Source: Pseudomonadota bacterium
Lineage (GTDB): Bacteria > Pseudomonadota > Gammaproteobacteria > Burkholderiales > Burkholderiaceae_B
Direction of reading: 5' to 3'
DNA: 21,435 nucleotides
Assembly: GCA_023422555.1 (NCBI GenBank)
Contig: JAFAGQ010000202.1
Location: forward strand, 1 to 21,435
Shown here one piece after another: positions 1 through 8,336 of this stretch. The notes below the pieces were generated by a model, which was not told the DNA's origin, searched no databases, and saw only the letters and a list, made by a program, of their open reading frames with translations. The translations under genes were made by a program, and so were the position numbers. Numbering within the stretch: position 1 is the stretch's first letter; each line of letters opens with the position of its first letter.

Positions 1-2
1 AT

Positions 3-1082
3 AAAATACCACGACTGCAATGGATGGATTATCTGCGCTGGTATCGCAAGGTCATGAATGTGGATGTGCGCAATGAACATGCCATTCGTCATGTGCATCT
101 GCATCCCGACAATTATCTGGAACTGACGCTGCAATCGCCTGCCGGCGAAACGCGTGTCGGCGCAAGGCGGCTGATTCTGGCCACTGGCCGGGACGGTCTG
201 GGCGGCCCCAGTTTTCCGGCTTTTGCCGATAGTGTGCCGGCTCATCTGCGAGCGCATTCCTCTGATTTCTTTGACTACACAACGCTTGCCGGAAAACGGG
301 TGGGCGTGATTGGTGCTGGCGCCTCGGCAATGGATAGTGCTGCAACAGCGCTGGAAGCCGGTGCGCACAGTGTTGATTTGATTATCCGGCGTAACGAAAT
401 CCCCCGCATCAACAAAGGCAAGGGTTCCGGCAGTCCCGGACTGGTACACGGTTATTCTGGTCTGTCTGACGACTGGAAATGGCGCATCCGTCATTACATC
501 AACGAACAGCAGGTTCCTCCGCCCAAAGGCAGCACGTTGCGTGTGGCTTCGCATCACAACGCGCGATTCAATACAGGCTGTCCGGTGCAGAAGATAGAGG
601 TGCGCGATGACGTAATCTATCTGACCACACCGAAAGGTACGTTCGTACTGGATTTCCTGATTTTTGCCACCGGCTTCAAAATAGACTGGCATCTGCGTCC
701 TGAGTATGCAGAACTGGCGCCGCTGGTGCGCACTTGGGCCGATCGCTATCGTCCGCAGCCGGGTCAGGAAGACGCAGAGTTGTCGGCCTGTCCGGATCTT
801 GGTCCTGGTTTTGAATTCCAGCCACGTAAAGGCGTGAATGCGCCCGGGCTGTCACACATCTATTGCTTCAGCTATCCGGCCGTGGCATCTCATGGCACTG
901 TGTCCGGCGATATTCCCGCCATTTCCGACGGGGCGTCAGCCATTGCGCGCGCCATTACCGGGTCCCTGTATCAGGAAGATGTGGCCAGCTATTTTGAACA
1001 GATTGAAGCCTACGCCGAGCCTGAGCTCGACGGCGACGAGTGGACTGCCGCCAGTCCGCCGCCACCGGTGGAGGCGCAATGA
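3..1082 (+). CDS. Flavin-containing monooxygenase-like FAD/NAD(P)-binding oxidoreductase (5' partial)
   Basis: The reading frame is open to the left window edge, so the true start and the N-terminal FAD-binding GxGxxG lie outside; an internal ATG at 24 is probably not the start. Counting from that ATG, a dinucleotide-binding motif VGVIGAGASAMD (about 93-104) after a beta-strand is the second Rossmann fold, which binds NADPH in flavin monooxygenases. The FATGF motif (about 214-218) is the conserved ATG sequence linking the two domains. These proteins oxygenate soft N, S or carbonyl groups, or act as related dehydrogenases; the substrate cannot be read here. The stop codon overlaps the next permease start (ATGA, 1079-1082), so it is co-translated with the ABC transporter and may act on the transported compound (inference). 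The C-terminal tail is Pro-rich and probably disordered. Confidence 0.8.
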   Translation, partial: KIPRLQWMDYLRWYRKVMNVDVRNEHAIRHVHLHPDNYLELTLQSPAGETRVGARRLILATGRDGLGGPSFPAFADSVPAHLRAHSSDFFDYTTLAGKRVGVIGAGASAMDSAATALEAGAHSVDLIIRRNEIPRINKGKGSGSPGLVHGYSGLSDDWKWRIRHYINEQQVPPPKGSTLRVASHHNARFNTGCPVQKIEVRDDVIYLTTPKGTFVLDFLIFATGFKIDWHLRPEYAELAPLVRTWADRYRPQPGQEDAELSACPDLGPGFEFQPRKGVNAPGLSHIYCFSYPAVASHGTVSGDIPAISDGASAIARAITGSLYQEDVASYFEQIEAYAEPELDGDEWTAASPPPPVEAQ

Positions 1083-2053
1083 CACTATGGCTGATTAAAC
1101 GCGTTCTGCAGGCGCTGCTGATCATTCTGTTGATGACGCTGATTGTCTTCATCGGTTTGCACGCGGTGGGCAATCCTATTGACATTCTGATCGGCCCCGA
1201 TGCGGATCAGCGTGATCGGGCGCGCATTATTGCGCAGATGGGTCTTGATCAGCCATTATGGATGCAATATTTTCATTTTCTGGCCAGTGCGGTGAAAGGT
1301 GATCTGGGCAACAGCTTTGTCTACAACCAGCCGGCCCTGCACCTGGTTCTGCAACGGCTGCCCGCCACCATGGAACTGGCGCTGGCGGCGCTGTTTATTG
1401 CGATTGTGGTCGGCGTACCACTGGGCCTGATTGCCGGTCTTTATTCGGAAAGCCTGTTTTCCCGGACAATTATGACAGGCAGCATATTGGGCTTCTCGCT
1501 GCCCACCTTCTGGGTGGGTCTGGTGCTGATTATGGCATTCAGTGTGAGTCTTGGCTGGCTGCCTTCCTCTGGCCGCGGCCAGACCGTGACGCTGTTCGGC
1601 TATCAATGGTCATTTCTGACGATTGACGGTCTGCGGCATCTGCTGCTGCCTGCCATCAATCTGGCGCTTTTCAAAGTTTCACTTGTGATTCGCCTGACCT
1701 ATGCCGGCGTACAGGAAGTGCTGCCACTGGACTATATCCGGTTTGCGCGTGCCAAGGGTCTGAGCAATTTTCGCGTGATTGGCGTACATGTGCTGCGCAA
1801 TATCATGATTCCCCTGGTGACTGTGCTGGGACTGGAGTTCGGATCGACCATTGCCGGTGCAGTGGTCACCGAAAGCATTTTCTCCTGGCCGGGCGCAGGC
1901 AAGCTGATCCTGGATAGTATCAACGGTCTGGACAGGCCGGTCATACTGGCCTATCTGGTTGTCATAGTCTGCGTTTTCGTGACCATCAATCTGCTGGTTG
2001 ATATTGCTTACCGCCTGCTGGATCCGCGCGTGCGGCTGGAGGGTGCGCGATGA
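1079..2053 (+). CDS. ABC transporter permease, DppB/OppB type
   Basis: A 324-residue inner-membrane permease of the peptide/opine/nickel uptake family (binding-protein-dependent transport inner membrane component). An in-frame ATG exists at 1040, but 1079 is preferred: it has GGAGG about 5 bases upstream, forms an ATGA overlap with the preceding stop, and gives the family-typical N-terminus MTLWLIKRVLQALL. Hydrophobic segments sit at about residues 9-27, 100-122, 132-160, 175-200, 235-260 and 285-310, matching the six-helix DppB fold. The cytoplasmic EAA loop that contacts the ATPase is seen around YIRFARAKGLSNFRVIGVHV, ending in IPLV. The next permease, two ATPases and binding protein on the same strand complete a full importer. 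Substrate class (peptide, opine or other) cannot be decided from sequence alone. Confidence 0.92.
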   Translation: MTLWLIKRVLQALLIILLMTLIVFIGLHAVGNPIDILIGPDADQRDRARIIAQMGLDQPLWMQYFHFLASAVKGDLGNSFVYNQPALHLVLQRLPATMELALAALFIAIVVGVPLGLIAGLYSESLFSRTIMTGSILGFSLPTFWVGLVLIMAFSVSLGWLPSSGRGQTVTLFGYQWSFLTIDGLRHLLLPAINLALFKVSLVIRLTYAGVQEVLPLDYIRFARAKGLSNFRVIGVHVLRNIMIPLVTVLGLEFGSTIAGAVVTESIFSWPGAGKLILDSINGLDRPVILAYLVVIVCVFVTINLLVDIAYRLLDPRVRLEGAR

Positions 2054-3000
2054 ATCAGTCCGTTAACAGACAGACCGCAGAAGCAGCGGTGGACCCGGTG
2101 GCTGCACCGATAGTGCATGCGCCCAGACCTTCACGGTTTCGGGAAAGGCTGTCCGATTTCTTTTCCTCCAAGCGGGCGGCGATTGGCTTTGTGCTGCTTA
2201 TGTTGCTGGCATTGGGTTCGATATTTGCCCACTGGATTACGCCGCAGAATCCCTATGATTTAATGCAGCTGGATATTCTGGATTCTCGCCTGCCTCCGGG
2301 CAGTGCGAATGGTGCCGGTACGTTCAACTACTGGCTGGGGACAGACGGGCAGGGACGAGACCTGTTTTCGGCCATTCTATATGGCCTGCGTATCAGTCTG
2401 ACCGTGGGCGTCGGTTCTGCACTCATTGCAAGTGTGGTTGGAACCATACTTGGCGTACTGTCTGCCTACGCGGGTGGACGGGTTGACGGCTTTATCATGC
2501 GCACGGTTGATCTGATGCTGTCATTTCCTTCGATCCTGATTGCCATGATGATTCTTGCCTATCTGGGCAAGGGTATCGGGAATGTGATATTGACACTTGT
2601 GATACTGGAGTGGGCTTACTATGCGCGTACCGCACGCGGACAGGCGCTGGCAGAAACACAAAAGGAATATGTAGAGGCGGCACGCAGCCTCAACATCCCT
2701 CGCTGGCGCATCATGCTGCGCCATATTCTGCCCAATTGCCTGCCGCCGCTGATTGTGATCGGTACCTTGCAGGTCGCACGCGCCATCACGCTGGAAGCCA
2801 CCATGAGTTTTCTGGGGCTGGGTGTGCCGGTAACCGAACCCTCTCTGGGACTGCTGATAGCCAACGGGTATCAATACATGCTGTCAGGACAATACTGGAT
2901 CAGTCTCTTTCCTGGTGTGGCGCTGCTGATCACAATTGTGGCTTTGAATCTGGTGGGTGATCGCCTGCGGGAAATCTTCAATCCGCGGAGGCAGCGATGA
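2050..3000 (+). CDS. ABC transporter permease, DppC/OppC type
   Basis: A 316-residue second permease that pairs with the DppB-type protein. It has the DppC-type layout: about 40 cytoplasmic residues, a first transmembrane helix (about 44-64), a periplasmic segment with the family motif YWLGTDGQGRD, then five more helices. The EAA loop is KEYVEAARSLNIPRWRIMLRHI followed by LPNCLPP. The C-terminal GDRLREIFNPRRQR resembles the typical DPR end of the family. The start is fixed by the ATGA overlap with the upstream gene (2050-2053) and a GGAGGG ribosome site just before it, so translation is coupled. It should form the heterodimeric membrane channel. Confidence 0.92.
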   Translation: MNQSVNRQTAEAAVDPVAAPIVHAPRPSRFRERLSDFFSSKRAAIGFVLLMLLALGSIFAHWITPQNPYDLMQLDILDSRLPPGSANGAGTFNYWLGTDGQGRDLFSAILYGLRISLTVGVGSALIASVVGTILGVLSAYAGGRVDGFIMRTVDLMLSFPSILIAMMILAYLGKGIGNVILTLVILEWAYYARTARGQALAETQKEYVEAARSLNIPRWRIMLRHILPNCLPPLIVIGTLQVARAITLEATMSFLGLGVPVTEPSLGLLIANGYQYMLSGQYWISLFPGVALLITIVALNLVGDRLREIFNPRRQR

Positions 3001-4037
3001 GTACATCACCCTTGCTGCAAGTGCGCGACCTGCGTACTCATTTCATGACGCGTGCGGGCCAGGTGCCTGCTGTGGATGGCGTCTCACTGCAGCTCGAATC
3101 AGGACGCATTCTGGGTCTGGTAGGCGAGTCAGGTTCCGGCAAATCAGTAACCGGCTTTTCGATTATGGGACTGGTGGATGAGCCCGGCCGTATCATTGGT
3201 GGAGAGATTCTGTTCAAGGGACAGGATCTGCTGAAGATGCCGCAAGCAGACCTGCGCAAATTGCGTGGCAACCGGATCTCCATGATTTTCCAGGATCCGA
3301 TGATGACGCTGAATCCGGTTCTGCGGATCGACACGCAAATGATCGAAACCCTGCGTGCTCACGAGAAAATCAGCCGTCGTCAGGCGTGGGAACAATCGCG
3401 CGACATGCTGGGACTGATGGGTATCCCCAGTCCCGAAGCTCGCCTCTCTGCCTACCCGCATCAGCTCTCGGGTGGTATGCGACAGCGCGTGGCCATTGCC
3501 ATCGCCTTGTTGCTGCGTCCCGATCTGATTATTGCGGATGAACCCACAACGGCGCTGGACGTTACCATTCAGTCGCAGATTCTGTCTGAAATCCAGAAGC
3601 TCTCTGCCAGGTATGGCACGGCACTGATCTGGATCACGCATGATCTGTCTGTGGTTGCAGGCCTGGCTGATGATCTCAATGTGATGTACGCGGGGCGGAT
3701 TGTTGAATCGGGTACGGTGGACCAGGTACTGGATGATCCGCAGCATCCCTATACGCAGGGCCTGATACAGAGTCTGCCGATCAATAATAAACGTGGCCAG
3801 CCCTTGCGCCAGATTGCTGGCATGACGCCGAGCCTTCTGTCGCTGCCACCTGGCTGTGCCTTCGCGCCGCGATGCCCGCGGCGCACCGAGGTCTGTAACA
3901 CCATGCCAGGTCTGGATGATCTGGCAAATGGTCACCGGGTGCGTTGCTATCATCCTGGTGCAGCACCCGACTCGGGTGTGGTGCTGGATACTGGCGGGTT
4001 GGGTAACGTGGCCTCGGACGCAGGAGCGCATGTATGA
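2997..4037 (+). CDS. ABC transporter ATP-binding protein, DppD/OppD type
   Basis: A 346-residue cytoplasmic ATPase that powers the importer. All nucleotide-binding motifs are intact: Walker A GESGSGKS (43-50), Q-loop Q99, signature LSGGM (157-161), Walker B LIIADE (177-182) with TTALD as D-loop, and switch His H215. The C-terminal oligopeptide/dipeptide extension has four Cys (C287, C293, C300, C317) in the GCAFAPRCP...C...C pattern, which in DppD/OppD-type proteins is known to bind an iron-sulfur cluster; that is family knowledge, not seen directly. The start overlaps the upstream stop (ATGA at 2997-3000) with GGAGG before it. It should heterodimerise with the next gene product. Confidence 0.93.
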   Translation: MSTSPLLQVRDLRTHFMTRAGQVPAVDGVSLQLESGRILGLVGESGSGKSVTGFSIMGLVDEPGRIIGGEILFKGQDLLKMPQADLRKLRGNRISMIFQDPMMTLNPVLRIDTQMIETLRAHEKISRRQAWEQSRDMLGLMGIPSPEARLSAYPHQLSGGMRQRVAIAIALLLRPDLIIADEPTTALDVTIQSQILSEIQKLSARYGTALIWITHDLSVVAGLADDLNVMYAGRIVESGTVDQVLDDPQHPYTQGLIQSLPINNKRGQPLRQIAGMTPSLLSLPPGCAFAPRCPRRTEVCNTMPGLDDLANGHRVRCYHPGAAPDSGVVLDTGGLGNVASDAGAHV

Positions 4038-5047
4038 CAGATGTAATTGAAACGCCGCTGGTGCGCGTCAGCCATGTGTCCAAAACTTTTGGCCAGCCCC
4101 ACGATGGTCTGGTCGATACCTGGCTGGAAAAGGCAAGACTGCTGAAACCGGCCACGCTGACACGTGCTGTGGATAATGTAAGCCTGGACATTGCCAAGGG
4201 TGAAGTAGTGGGACTGGTCGGAGAGTCCGGCTGCGGAAAGTCCACGCTCGGACGCATGGTTGCAGGCATTATGGAGCCGACCTCAGGCAAAGTGCTGGTT
4301 CGCGGGCAGGATCTGAAAACCCTGCCGCGCCACGAGGCTGAGGCCGCCCGACTGAAAATCCAGATGATTTTTCAGGATCCGTATGCCAGTCTGAATCCGC
4401 GCATGCGTGTGCGGGATATTGTGGGTGAGTCGCCCCGGCTGCACAATATGGTGTCGTCTAAAGAGCTGGATCAGTATGTTTCTGAGCAGATGGAGCGGGC
4501 GGGTCTGTCGGCCAGTCTGCGCAATCGCTTTCCGCATCAGTTCAGTGGTGGGCAGCGACAACGTATTGGCATTGCGCGCGCGCTGGCTGTGGCTCCCGAT
4601 ATGCTCGTGTGTGACGAGGCCGTTGCTGCGCTTGACGTTTCCATTCAGGCTCAGATTCTCAATCTGTTCATGAAGTTGCGTGAAGAGCTGGGACTGACGT
4701 ATCTGTTTATCAGTCACGATCTGGGTGTGGTAGAGCATCTGTCGGACCGCGTGGTGATTATGTATCTGGGGCGCATCGTAGAGCAGGCGCCCGTGGCGGA
4801 TATTTTTCGCAGACCCAATCATCCGTATACGCAGGCATTGCTGGCCGAGATCCCGAAAATGCAGGATCGCAAGAAGGTGTTTTCGATGATCAAGGGTGAA
4901 ATACCTAGTCCGATCAATCCACCATCGGGCTGTCATTTTCATCCGCGCTGTCCTCATGCGATGCCTCGATGTAGTACCGAGGTGCCGCTACTTAAAGCGG
5001 TTTCGGGCGGGCACCTGAGTGCCTGTCATTTGAATGATCAGGCCTGA
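4034..5047 (+). CDS. ABC transporter ATP-binding protein, DppF/OppF type
   Basis: A 337-residue partner ATPase. It has Walker A GESGCGKS (63-70), Q-loop in MIFQDPYASLNP, signature FSGGQ (170-174), Walker B MLVCDE (190-195) and switch His H228. The residue after the catalytic Glu is Ala (DEAVAALD) where many relatives have Pro (DEPVSALD); the catalytic residues themselves are intact. An insertion at about 22-42 before strand TRAVDNVSLDI is typical of DppF-like proteins. The C-terminal Cys set C300, C306, C313, C331 repeats the iron-sulfur-type motif of the partner. The start overlaps the previous stop (ATGA 4034-4037), so five genes in a row are translationally coupled. Confidence 0.93.
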   Translation: MTDVIETPLVRVSHVSKTFGQPHDGLVDTWLEKARLLKPATLTRAVDNVSLDIAKGEVVGLVGESGCGKSTLGRMVAGIMEPTSGKVLVRGQDLKTLPRHEAEAARLKIQMIFQDPYASLNPRMRVRDIVGESPRLHNMVSSKELDQYVSEQMERAGLSASLRNRFPHQFSGGQRQRIGIARALAVAPDMLVCDEAVAALDVSIQAQILNLFMKLREELGLTYLFISHDLGVVEHLSDRVVIMYLGRIVEQAPVADIFRRPNHPYTQALLAEIPKMQDRKKVFSMIKGEIPSPINPPSGCHFHPRCPHAMPRCSTEVPLLKAVSGGHLSACHLNDQA

Positions 5048-5049
5048 TC

Positions 5050-5082
5050 CGGCTTGCAGCCGACGTTGCATGACGGCATGCA
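5050..5082 (+). other. Two small hairpins between the ATPase gene and the binding-protein gene
   Basis: A 5-bp stem CGGCT/AGCCG with a 3-base loop (5050-5062) is followed by a perfect 6-bp stem TGCATG/CATGCA with loop ACGG (5067-5082). Neither is followed by a T run, so intrinsic termination is unlikely. In transporter operons such structures commonly stabilise or separate the messenger for the abundant binding protein; this role is inferred. Confidence 0.4.
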
Positions 5083-5140
5083 CGGCAGCAGATCGGGTTG
5101 ATTTTATAGTTGTAGTTGCAGAACCTTTAAAGGAACACAA

Positions 5141-6703
5141 ATGAAAAAGCGCGTACTGGCTGCCCTGGCAGCAGGCCTGTTGGCCGCAGGTAATATGGCT
5201 CACGCCGAAGAACTGAAAATCGCTTTTGCCGACAATCTGTCTTCGCTGGATCCTCAATTGAACAACTTTGCGGGTGACCGCTCTGCCGGCCTGTTCTTTT
5301 TTGACATGCTGGTCAACAACTACCACAACAAATTGCTGCCGGGCCTGGCCACGGAATGGAAAAACACCAGCCCGACCACATGGGAATTCAAGCTGCGTCC
5401 CGATGTCAAATGGAGCGATGGCACACCGTTCACAGCAGAAGATGTGATCTATTCAATCGAACGCATCCGCAAGGTGCCCGGTTCGGTTGCGCCGTTTACG
5501 GGTTATGTGCGCACGATCAAGAGCGTGACCGAGAAAGAACCCGGCACGCTGCTGTTTGAAACCACGATTCCCAATCCCGGTCTGCCGCTGAATCTGGCGT
5601 CTGTGCATCTGGTTCAGAAAAAATCCACAGAGAATGCAACCAGTGACGATTTCAATTCCGGCAAAGCCCTGATTGGTACCGGTCCTTACAAACTGGTTTC
5701 CTATACGCCTGGCGCGGGTTTCCAGGTGGAAGCCAACCCGAACTACTGGGGCAAAAAACCCTTGTGGGATAAAGTGTCCTACCGTTATGTGGCCAATGCT
5801 GCCACGCGTTCAACAGCACTGCTTTCCGGTGACGTGGATGTGATCGATAAAGTCTCTGTTGCCGATCTGAAAAAACTGGAGAACGATCCCAAGGTTGGCG
5901 TATTTGCTTATAACGGCCTGCGGGTGATGTTGCTGCAGCCCAGCTTCAATCCCAAACCCAATAAATTCATTACTGACAATAGTGGCAAGCCGCTGGATAA
6001 AAATCCGCTGCTGGATGTGCGCGTCCGTCAGGCGTTGTCTCTTGCCATTAACCGTGATGCCATCGCTGACCGCATTCTGCAGGGAAGTGTGACTGTGGCA
6101 GATCAGTGGATGCCCAAGGATTCCATTGGCTACAACCCGAACGTCAAACCCATTGCCTTTGATGCGCAGAAAGCCAAGGACTTGCTGAAAGAAGCCGGCT
6201 ATCCAGAGGGATTCAATCTGACTGTGCATGTGCCAACGGACCGTTATCCCCTGGCCCCTGAAACTGTGCAGGCGGTGGCTCAGTTCTGGAGCCGCATTGG
6301 CGTGAAAACACAGGTATCGGTTGTGCCATGGGCCGTTTATTCCAGCGCCGCCAAGAAAAATGAATACGCCATGTCTGTTATCGCGTGGGGTAACGGTACG
6401 GGTGAGGGCAGCTATGCCATGGTGAATATCCTGGCAACAGTGGATCCGGAAAAAGGCCTGGGTGCTTCCAACTGGGGCCATTACAGCAGCGAAAAACTGG
6501 ATGATTATCTGAAACAGGCCACCCAGGAGTTCGACGATGGCAAACGCGAGAAAATCATGCAGGACGCCGCCCAGCTGGTGTCCGATGAAGTCGGCATCAT
6601 TCCTCTGTTCCACTACAAAAATATCTGGGCTGCCAGGAAGGGCCTGGTGGTCAAGCCGCTGAGTTCCGATCGTACGGTGCCTGTGATGGTGACCAAGGAA
6701 TAA
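5141..6703 (+). CDS. Periplasmic substrate-binding protein of a peptide-type ABC transporter (SBP_bac_5 family)
   Basis: A 520-residue extracytoplasmic receptor that captures the ligand and delivers it to the permeases. A classical Sec signal peptide is visible: MKKR, a hydrophobic Ala/Leu core, and cleavage predicted after AHA (residue 22, before EELKIAF). No lipobox Cys is present, so it should be a soluble periplasmic protein. The family signature is clear at about 81-102 (WEFKLRPDVKWSDGTPFTAE), with later motifs GTGPYKL and VRQALSLAINRDAI. Length matches the DppA/OppA class. The start has a good ribosome site (AAAGGA, about 7 bases upstream). A 93-base spacer separates it from the ATPases, so it could be partly independently expressed, though no convincing promoter is seen there. 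Ligand unknown. Confidence 0.93.
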   Translation: MKKRVLAALAAGLLAAGNMAHAEELKIAFADNLSSLDPQLNNFAGDRSAGLFFFDMLVNNYHNKLLPGLATEWKNTSPTTWEFKLRPDVKWSDGTPFTAEDVIYSIERIRKVPGSVAPFTGYVRTIKSVTEKEPGTLLFETTIPNPGLPLNLASVHLVQKKSTENATSDDFNSGKALIGTGPYKLVSYTPGAGFQVEANPNYWGKKPLWDKVSYRYVANAATRSTALLSGDVDVIDKVSVADLKKLENDPKVGVFAYNGLRVMLLQPSFNPKPNKFITDNSGKPLDKNPLLDVRVRQALSLAINRDAIADRILQGSVTVADQWMPKDSIGYNPNVKPIAFDAQKAKDLLKEAGYPEGFNLTVHVPTDRYPLAPETVQAVAQFWSRIGVKTQVSVVPWAVYSSAAKKNEYAMSVIAWGNGTGEGSYAMVNILATVDPEKGLGASNWGHYSSEKLDDYLKQATQEFDDGKREKIMQDAAQLVSDEVGIIPLFHYKNIWAARKGLVVKPLSSDRTVPVMVTKE

Positions 6704-6729
6704 GTCGGTTCACTGTGCCATGCAGGGTG

Positions 6730-6762
6730 CCGGTCGCGGTGCAGTTGAGCACCGGCGACCGG
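6730..6762 (+). terminator. Possible stem-loop ending the ABC transporter operon
   Basis: CCGGTCGCGGTGC (6730-6742) pairs with GCACCGGCGACCGG (6749-6762) through one single-base bulge, around a 6-base loop. The stem is strong and lies 26 bases after the binding-protein stop codon. No T run follows, so it may act as a messenger 3' stabiliser or a non-canonical terminator rather than a classical rho-independent one. Confidence 0.45.
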
Positions 6763-6814
6763 TTGATCCAGATGCACACTTTCCCCTGCAAATAGCTGCA
6801 TTCATGTCCTTTCA

Positions 6815-6842
6815 TTGGTGCTGATTGCTTCTGCTATAGAAT
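6815..6842 (+). promoter_or_regulatory. Predicted sigma-70 promoter of the BAAT-family hydrolase gene
   Basis: TTGGTG (6815-6820) as -35 and TAGAAT (6837-6842, 5 of 6 to consensus) as -10 are separated by 16 bases. Transcription would start near 6849, inside the palindrome described next. This is a by-eye match. Confidence 0.4.
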
Positions 6843-6848
6843 ATTCAT

Positions 6849-6865
6849 GTTGTGACTATCACAAC
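6849..6865. promoter_or_regulatory. Operator-like perfect inverted repeat upstream of the BAAT-family hydrolase gene
   Basis: GTTGTGA, a 3-base spacer CTA, then TCACAAC: a perfect 7-bp inverted repeat located right at the predicted transcription start. Its position suggests a repressor operator. The TGTGA/TCACA halves resemble CRP halves, but the spacing is 3 instead of 6, so CRP is unlikely. No regulator gene adjoins it. Confidence 0.45.
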
Positions 6866-6927
6866 TGCCATAAATGCGCGTCATACGAAAAATCTTCGTG
6901 GGCGCGTCGCTGCTTTCTGGAAAATGT

Positions 6928-8241
6928 ATGTCAAATGAAATTCTGTCGGTGACGCCTGCCGATGCCCTGATCGATGAACCGCGTCAGATCCTTGTACAGG
7001 GTCTGGCGCCGCGCGAGCGCATCACCATCACCACCAGCACCGAGAGGGCCGGTGGCACGCTCTGGCAAAGCCAGGCTGAATTTGAAGCCACTGACGACGG
7101 TGTGGTGGATCTGACAGCGCAGGCACCCGTATCCGGAAGCTACCAGGGCGTTTCGTCCATGGGGCTGTTGTGGTCGCAGGAACCAGCGCAGGCAAACCGT
7201 CGGGAAGTGTTTCCTGACAGCGTTACACAGCCGCTGCTGACGAACATTACGGTGAACACGAAAAATAATACGCTACAGGCAACTCTGACTCAACGTCTGA
7301 TGGACGAGGGCGTGCAGCGTATCGAAGTCCGTGAAGAAGGTCTGGTCGGCACGCTTTTTCTGCCCGCGACACCGGGCCCTCACCCGGCTGTGATGATTTT
7401 GAACGGTTCCGGTGGCGGGATCAATGAACCGCGTGGGGCGCTGTATGCGTCGCGCGGATATATTGCATTTGCATTAGGGTATTTCAAGGCGCCCGGCCTG
7501 TCCGATTACATTTCCAACACACCGCTGGAGTATTTCAAAAAAGGCATGGACTGGCTTCGCAGGACGCAGCAGCCGCTGGATGGATTTGTTGCGCTTAGCG
7601 GCCAGTCACGCGGCGGCGAACTGGTGCTGCTCCTGGCCAGTATCTATCCCCGTGATGTGAGCGCCGTGATTGCCTATGTGCCAGGCGCGGTCGTGCACAG
7701 TGGTCAGAATGCAGCAGACCCCAAAGTAGGCCGGGAAGGGCCGGCGTGGCTTTTGGATGGCAAACCTCTGACCCACGTCTGGCAGGATAACAAAACCGCT
7801 ACCTGGGCACCTTTTGACGAGGGGCCGTCTCCTCACCGTCATGCGCGTGCCATCATGACTGCGCTGCAGGATCCTGATGCCGTGGCTCGTGCGCGTATCA
7901 AGGTTGAAAATATTGAAGGACCTATCATTCTGCTGTCTGCCACGGACGACGGCGCCTGGCCGTCCAGTCTGTACAGCAAAATGATCTACGATCACTTGCA
8001 TGAAGTTGGCTTTGGTCATGTGGTGCAGTGGGTGGATACCAAAGACGGCGGACACAGCATTGTGTTCCCGTATGTTCCGACCACACAGCTTGTATATTCC
8101 CATCCCGTGTCCGGCAAAGTGAACACCGGCGGCGGACAACCGGAAGCAAATGCGCAATCGGATGAGCATAGCTGGGCTGCGGTGAAGGATTTTCTGCAGA
8201 ACGCCGTGCGGGCGCACCAGGGGCATGGTCAGGCAAAATAA
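6928..8241 (+). CDS. Acyl-CoA thioester hydrolase / BAAT-family alpha/beta hydrolase
   Basis: A 437-residue protein with the two-domain layout of the acyl-CoA thioesterase/bile acid-CoA:amino acid N-acyltransferase family. An N-terminal beta-sandwich (about 6-140; ILSVTPADALIDEP and the WSQEP region) precedes a C-terminal alpha/beta hydrolase. The oxyanion region is LNGSGGGINEPR (about 158-169). The nucleophile elbow SGQSRGG has Ser227; the probable acid is Asp340 or Asp341 in SATDDGAWPS, and the base is His376 in GGHSIVFPY. Serine rather than Cys as nucleophile points to hydrolase rather than acyltransferase. An upstream in-frame ATG at 6874 would add 18 residues, but those do not look like the family and lack a ribosome site; 6928 has only a weak TGGAAAA site, so start choice is moderate. 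No signal peptide on the short form, so cytoplasmic. Natural substrate unknown; it stands alone in its transcription unit. Confidence 0.82.
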   Translation: MSNEILSVTPADALIDEPRQILVQGLAPRERITITTSTERAGGTLWQSQAEFEATDDGVVDLTAQAPVSGSYQGVSSMGLLWSQEPAQANRREVFPDSVTQPLLTNITVNTKNNTLQATLTQRLMDEGVQRIEVREEGLVGTLFLPATPGPHPAVMILNGSGGGINEPRGALYASRGYIAFALGYFKAPGLSDYISNTPLEYFKKGMDWLRRTQQPLDGFVALSGQSRGGELVLLLASIYPRDVSAVIAYVPGAVVHSGQNAADPKVGREGPAWLLDGKPLTHVWQDNKTATWAPFDEGPSPHRHARAIMTALQDPDAVARARIKVENIEGPIILLSATDDGAWPSSLYSKMIYDHLHEVGFGHVVQWVDTKDGGHSIVFPYVPTTQLVYSHPVSGKVNTGGGQPEANAQSDEHSWAAVKDFLQNAVRAHQGHGQAK

Positions 8242-8305
8242 GTAGCGTCTGATTAGCTGCCAGTTTGACTTTCTGAATATTTGCGTGCTCCAGAAGTTCA
8301 TAAAC

Positions 8306-8323
8306 TGATCTATAAATAGTTCA
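8306..8323. promoter_or_regulatory. hipBA operator copy O1
   Basis: TGATCTATAAATAGTTCA, an 18-bp semi-palindrome (TGA-CTAT-ATAG-TCA core). It is the farthest upstream of four related copies before hipB. Probable HipB binding site by position and family precedent (HipB autorepresses through multiple operators). Confidence 0.55.
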
Positions 8324-8336
8324 CATAATAGAAATA

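Noticed and set aside
3144..4031. 295-codon - strand open frame opposite the DppD-type ATPase gene
   Set aside because: The + strand gene has every ABC motif; the antisense product is rich in His/Arg/Gln and unlike a known fold.
4034..5047. Inactive ATPase because of DEAVAALD in place of DEPVSALD
   Set aside because: The Walker B Asp, catalytic Glu and D-loop Asp are all present; only a non-catalytic Pro is changed.
5810..6613. 267-codon - strand open frame opposite the binding-protein gene
   Set aside because: It is a shadow of a clearly coding SBP_bac_5 gene with a signal peptide.
6849..6865. CRP binding site
   Set aside because: The TGTGA and TCACA halves are separated by 3 rather than 6 bases; kept only as a generic operator candidate.
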